Shown: positions 33,465 through 35,074 of the stretch, one piece after another | Layout: each line of letters begins with the position of its first letter | Position numbering within the stretch: the stretch's first letter is position 1 | The notes under the pieces: model-generated | What the model was told of the DNA's origin: nothing | What the model saw: only the letters and a program-made list of their open reading frames with translations | Databases searched by the model: none | Assembly (NCBI GenBank): GCA_008501585.1 | Contig: QQUN01000038.1 | Coordinates: 1-35,074, forward strand | Source of the DNA: Pseudomonadota bacterium | GTDB lineage: Bacteria > Pseudomonadota > Gammaproteobacteria > Burkholderiales > Rhodocyclaceae | Length of the DNA stretch: 35,074 nt | Reading direction: 5' to 3' | Made by a program: the position numbers and the translations under genes

Positions 33465-33857
33465 TCAGCCGAGCAGGACCAGCGCCCACACGGCGACGAG
33501 GTGGAGCAGCGCCAGCAGGACCGCGGCGCTGCCGATGTCCTTGGCGCGCTTGGCCAGCGGGTGTCGCGCCTGCGACACCCGGTCCACCACCGCTTCAATC
33601 GCCGAGTTGATCAACTCGGCGATCATCACCAGCAACACACTGCCCACCAGCAGCGCCTTGCCGACGCCGTCGGCGGCGCTCAGCAGGGCTGCCGGGATCA
33701 ATACCACGGCAAGGACGCATTCCTGACGAAAGGCGGCTTCGTGGCGAAAGGCGGCGGCCAGGCCGGCGCAGGAGTAGCGGAAGGCGTTGATGAGCCGGCG
33801 CAGGCCGGTGGCGCGGGGCGGCGGGAGATCCCCGGGTGGGGGGCTGCCGTGCGTCAT
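33465..33857 (-). CDS. dgkA: diacylglycerol kinase
   Basis: It phosphorylates diacylglycerol to phosphatidate in the inner membrane. The 130-residue protein has the three-helix prokaryotic DgkA layout. FRHEAAFRQE at 37-46 matches the amphipathic surface helix, ELINSAIEAVVDR at 81-93 is the catalytic signature, and AKRAKDIGSAAV at 102-113 lies before the last helix. The ATG at 33857 is 2 bases after the stop of the upstream DUF3426 gene, so the two are one unit. The Pro-rich first 15 residues are an extension relative to E. coli. It faces the lipoprotein gene convergently; a CGGCTCAGCCG hairpin in the 19-base gap and dgkA end could serve as terminator. Confidence 0.94.
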   Translation of the reverse strand: MTHGSPPPGDLPPPRATGLRRLINAFRYSCAGLAAAFRHEAAFRQECVLAVVLIPAALLSAADGVGKALLVGSVLLVMIAELINSAIEAVVDRVSQARHPLAKRAKDIGSAAVLLALLHLVAVWALVLLG

Positions 33858-33859
33858 GC

Positions 33860-35074
33860 CTACGGATAAAAGGCGTAGAGGCGGTAACCCGAGGCATTGA
33901 CGCCCTCGGCCGAAAAGGCCACCCGCGCCATGCGGTCGCTGTGGGCAGTGAAGCCGGCGGCATCGTCGGCGGCCGAACCCAGCCATTCTTGCGGCGGGAA
34001 CACGCGCCGCACCAGCGCCTTGTCCTGCATGTCGGTCAGCGTCAGTTCGAGATGGGGGAAGGCCATGGCCGTGTCGGCGCGGTTGCGCAGCGTCGCGGTC
34101 AGCTCGAACAGGGCGTCGGCGTCGGGCAGGCGGTTCAGGTCGGAGGCTTCGATGCCGATCTGGCTGGCGTCTCGCGGCAGGTCGAGGCTGCAGCCGACGT
34201 TGGCGCACAAGGCTTCAATGAACGGCCGGGTCGCCGGCAACAGACCGATGACGCTCTGGCGGTAGGTGAGGGTCAGTTGTGCGGCGAGTGCAGCGAGCAG
34301 TACGCCAACCGTCAGGCTCATCAGCCATGGGCTGCGTTTGCGCGGCGGCGCCAGCGTGGCGAGGGCGGACAGCGGCGGGGTGTCCGGGATGTCGGGCGAT
34401 GGCTCGGGCGGTACTTCGGCAGGCCCCGACCCCGCGGATTCGGGTTCGTCCGGATCGCGGGGGGCGTCGAAGCTGTCTTCGGCCTCCAGCGCTTCGGCGG
34501 TAATGACATCCTCTTGTTCGGCTTCGGCTTCGGCTTCGGCTTCGGCTTCGGCTTCGGCTTCGGCTTCGGCTTCGGCTTCGGCTTCGGCTTCGGCCTCCGT
34601 TTCGGCTTCGGCTTCGGCTTCGGGTTCGGCTTCGGCTTCGGCTTCGGCGTCGGCTTCGGCTTCGGCTCCTGCCTCGGCGTCTGCTTCGGCTTCCGCTTCG
34701 GCTTCGGCTGCGGCATGCGCTTCCTCCGCCGCATTCTCGGCAGGCGTCGTTGTGTCGGCCGGGAGGGCGACGGTCTCGCCGTCCGTCCATTGGCCGGGGG
34801 CTCGTCCGCTGGGCAGGTCGTCGAAGTCCCAGATGGTCTCGGGGCCACTGTCCGCGGTGTGCGTCGGCGCACGCTCCGGTGTCGTGTCGTCGTCTTCCGG
34901 CATCCAGGTGTCGAGATCCTGGAACAGCCGGCTGGATGAGTCGGCGGGCGCGCGGAAGCCGCTATCCTGCGGCACAGGTTCGGGTTCGGGCGCGGGTTCG
35001 GGCGCGGGTTCGGGCGCGGGTTCGGGCGCGGGTTCGGGCGCGGGTTCGGGCGCGGGTTCGGGCGCGGGTTCGGG
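33860..35074 (-). CDS. DUF3426 family membrane protein, N-terminus beyond right edge
   Basis: 404 residues are visible and the frame stays open to the window edge, so the start lies outside. The GTG at 34975 is only an internal Val within a Pro-Glu-Pro-Ala repeat. Order from the N-terminal side: PEPA repeats, an acidic linker, about 65 residues of Glu-Ala repeats, another acidic linker, then a membrane helix (WLMSLTVGVLLAALAAQLTL) near 34270-34330. The C-terminal DUF3426 domain follows, with LCANVGCSLDLPRD, DLNRLPDADALFELTATLRN and VFPPQEWL. Such proteins usually start with an MJ0042-type zinc ribbon, expected to the right. Its function is unknown. It is translationally close to dgkA. Confidence 0.85.
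   Translation of the reverse strand, partial: PEPAPEPAPEPAPEPAPEPAPEPAPEPAPEPEPVPQDSGFRAPADSSSRLFQDLDTWMPEDDDTTPERAPTHTADSGPETIWDFDDLPSGRAPGQWTDGETVALPADTTTPAENAAEEAHAAAEAEAEAEADAEAGAEAEADAEAEAEAEPEAEAEAETEAEAEAEAEAEAEAEAEAEAEAEAEAEQEDVITAEALEAEDSFDAPRDPDEPESAGSGPAEVPPEPSPDIPDTPPLSALATLAPPRKRSPWLMSLTVGVLLAALAAQLTLTYRQSVIGLLPATRPFIEALCANVGCSLDLPRDASQIGIEASDLNRLPDADALFELTATLRNRADTAMAFPHLELTLTDMQDKALVRRVFPPQEWLGSAADDAAGFTAHSDRMARVAFSAEGVNASGYRLYAFYP
34517..34713 (-). repeat. hexanucleotide repeat encoding Glu-Ala
   Basis: On the plus strand TTCGGC is repeated 13 times without change at 34517-34594, then continues imperfectly to about 34713. On the minus strand this encodes Ala-Glu repeats with occasional Asp, Gly, Pro, Thr. 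Copy-number change would keep the frame. Confidence 0.9.
34985..35074 (-). repeat. 12-bp tandem repeat encoding Pro-Glu-Pro-Ala
   Basis: The plus-strand unit TTCGGGCGCGGG recurs with perfect 12-bp period, 7.5 copies to the window edge, and encodes PEPA on the minus strand. It continues beyond the window. Confidence 0.9.

Noticed and set aside
33836-34939. 367-codon plus-strand frame with Gly-Phe repeats
   Set aside because: It is the antisense reading of the DUF3426 gene; the Phe-Gly run is the reverse reading of the Glu-Ala repeat.
34979-35074. Repeat array at the right edge as a possible CRISPR
   Set aside because: The 12-bp units are contiguous without spacers and encode a Pro-Glu-Pro-Ala linker in frame with the DUF3426 gene.

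Overview
The window is GC-rich, gene-dense bacterial DNA with the codon and promoter style of a betaproteobacterium, most likely order Rhodocyclales (Azoarcus/Thauera-like). That placement is inferred from gene content: Gram-negative lipid A/Kdo genes, a Wzx/Wzy O-antigen locus, ornithine-lipid genes, apaH, a DUF3426 protein and dgkA. No rRNA or tRNA genes, CRISPR arrays, insertion sequences or phage genes were seen.

Left edge (1-3573): the 5' part of waaA (Kdo transferase) lies on the minus strand. It is divergent from a UDP-glucuronate 4-epimerase gene. An A+T-rich FkbM methyltransferase gene follows, flanked by two gaps that hold no recognisable gene, one of them with an 11-bp tandem repeat.

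Centre (3574-19204): a tightly packed, co-directional polysaccharide operon. It holds gmd, a UDP-xylose synthase/UDP-glucuronate decarboxylase, a methyltransferase, a short GMD-like dehydratase, two membrane O-acyltransferases, four GT4 and one GT2 glycosyltransferases, a second methyltransferase, a Wzx-type flippase and a Wzy-type polymerase. Many junctions are ATGA or TGATG overlaps, so translation is probably coupled.

After a 458-bp gap (19663-28179): a conserved-looking block resembling the Pseudomonas O11-type set. It comprises the wbjE-like transferase, wbjB/C/D (fnlA/B/C; UDP-L-FucNAc synthesis), a wbpV-like reductase, wbpL (initiating lipid-linked sugar-1-phosphate transferase) and wbpM (UDP-GlcNAc 4,6-dehydratase). 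Together these suggest a Wzx/Wzy-assembled O-antigen that starts with QuiNAc or a related sugar and contains L-FucNAc, with strain-specific sugars, acyl and methyl groups from the central part.

Right part (28183-35074): apaH, then a minus-strand olsB-olsA pair for ornithine lipid synthesis, divergent from a GT4 glycosyltransferase gene. The 170-bp region between them carries two oppositely oriented arrays of 11-bp spaced TGTCA-like half-sites, each ending 10 bp before a plausible -10 element. This is the architecture of PhoB-dependent promoters. It suggests a phosphate-starvation membrane-lipid remodelling module, which is the most interesting observation here. The window ends with a PfkB-family kinase, a glycine-zipper lipoprotein, dgkA and a DUF3426 protein whose N-terminal half contains long Glu-Ala and Pro-Glu-Pro-Ala repeats and runs off the right edge.
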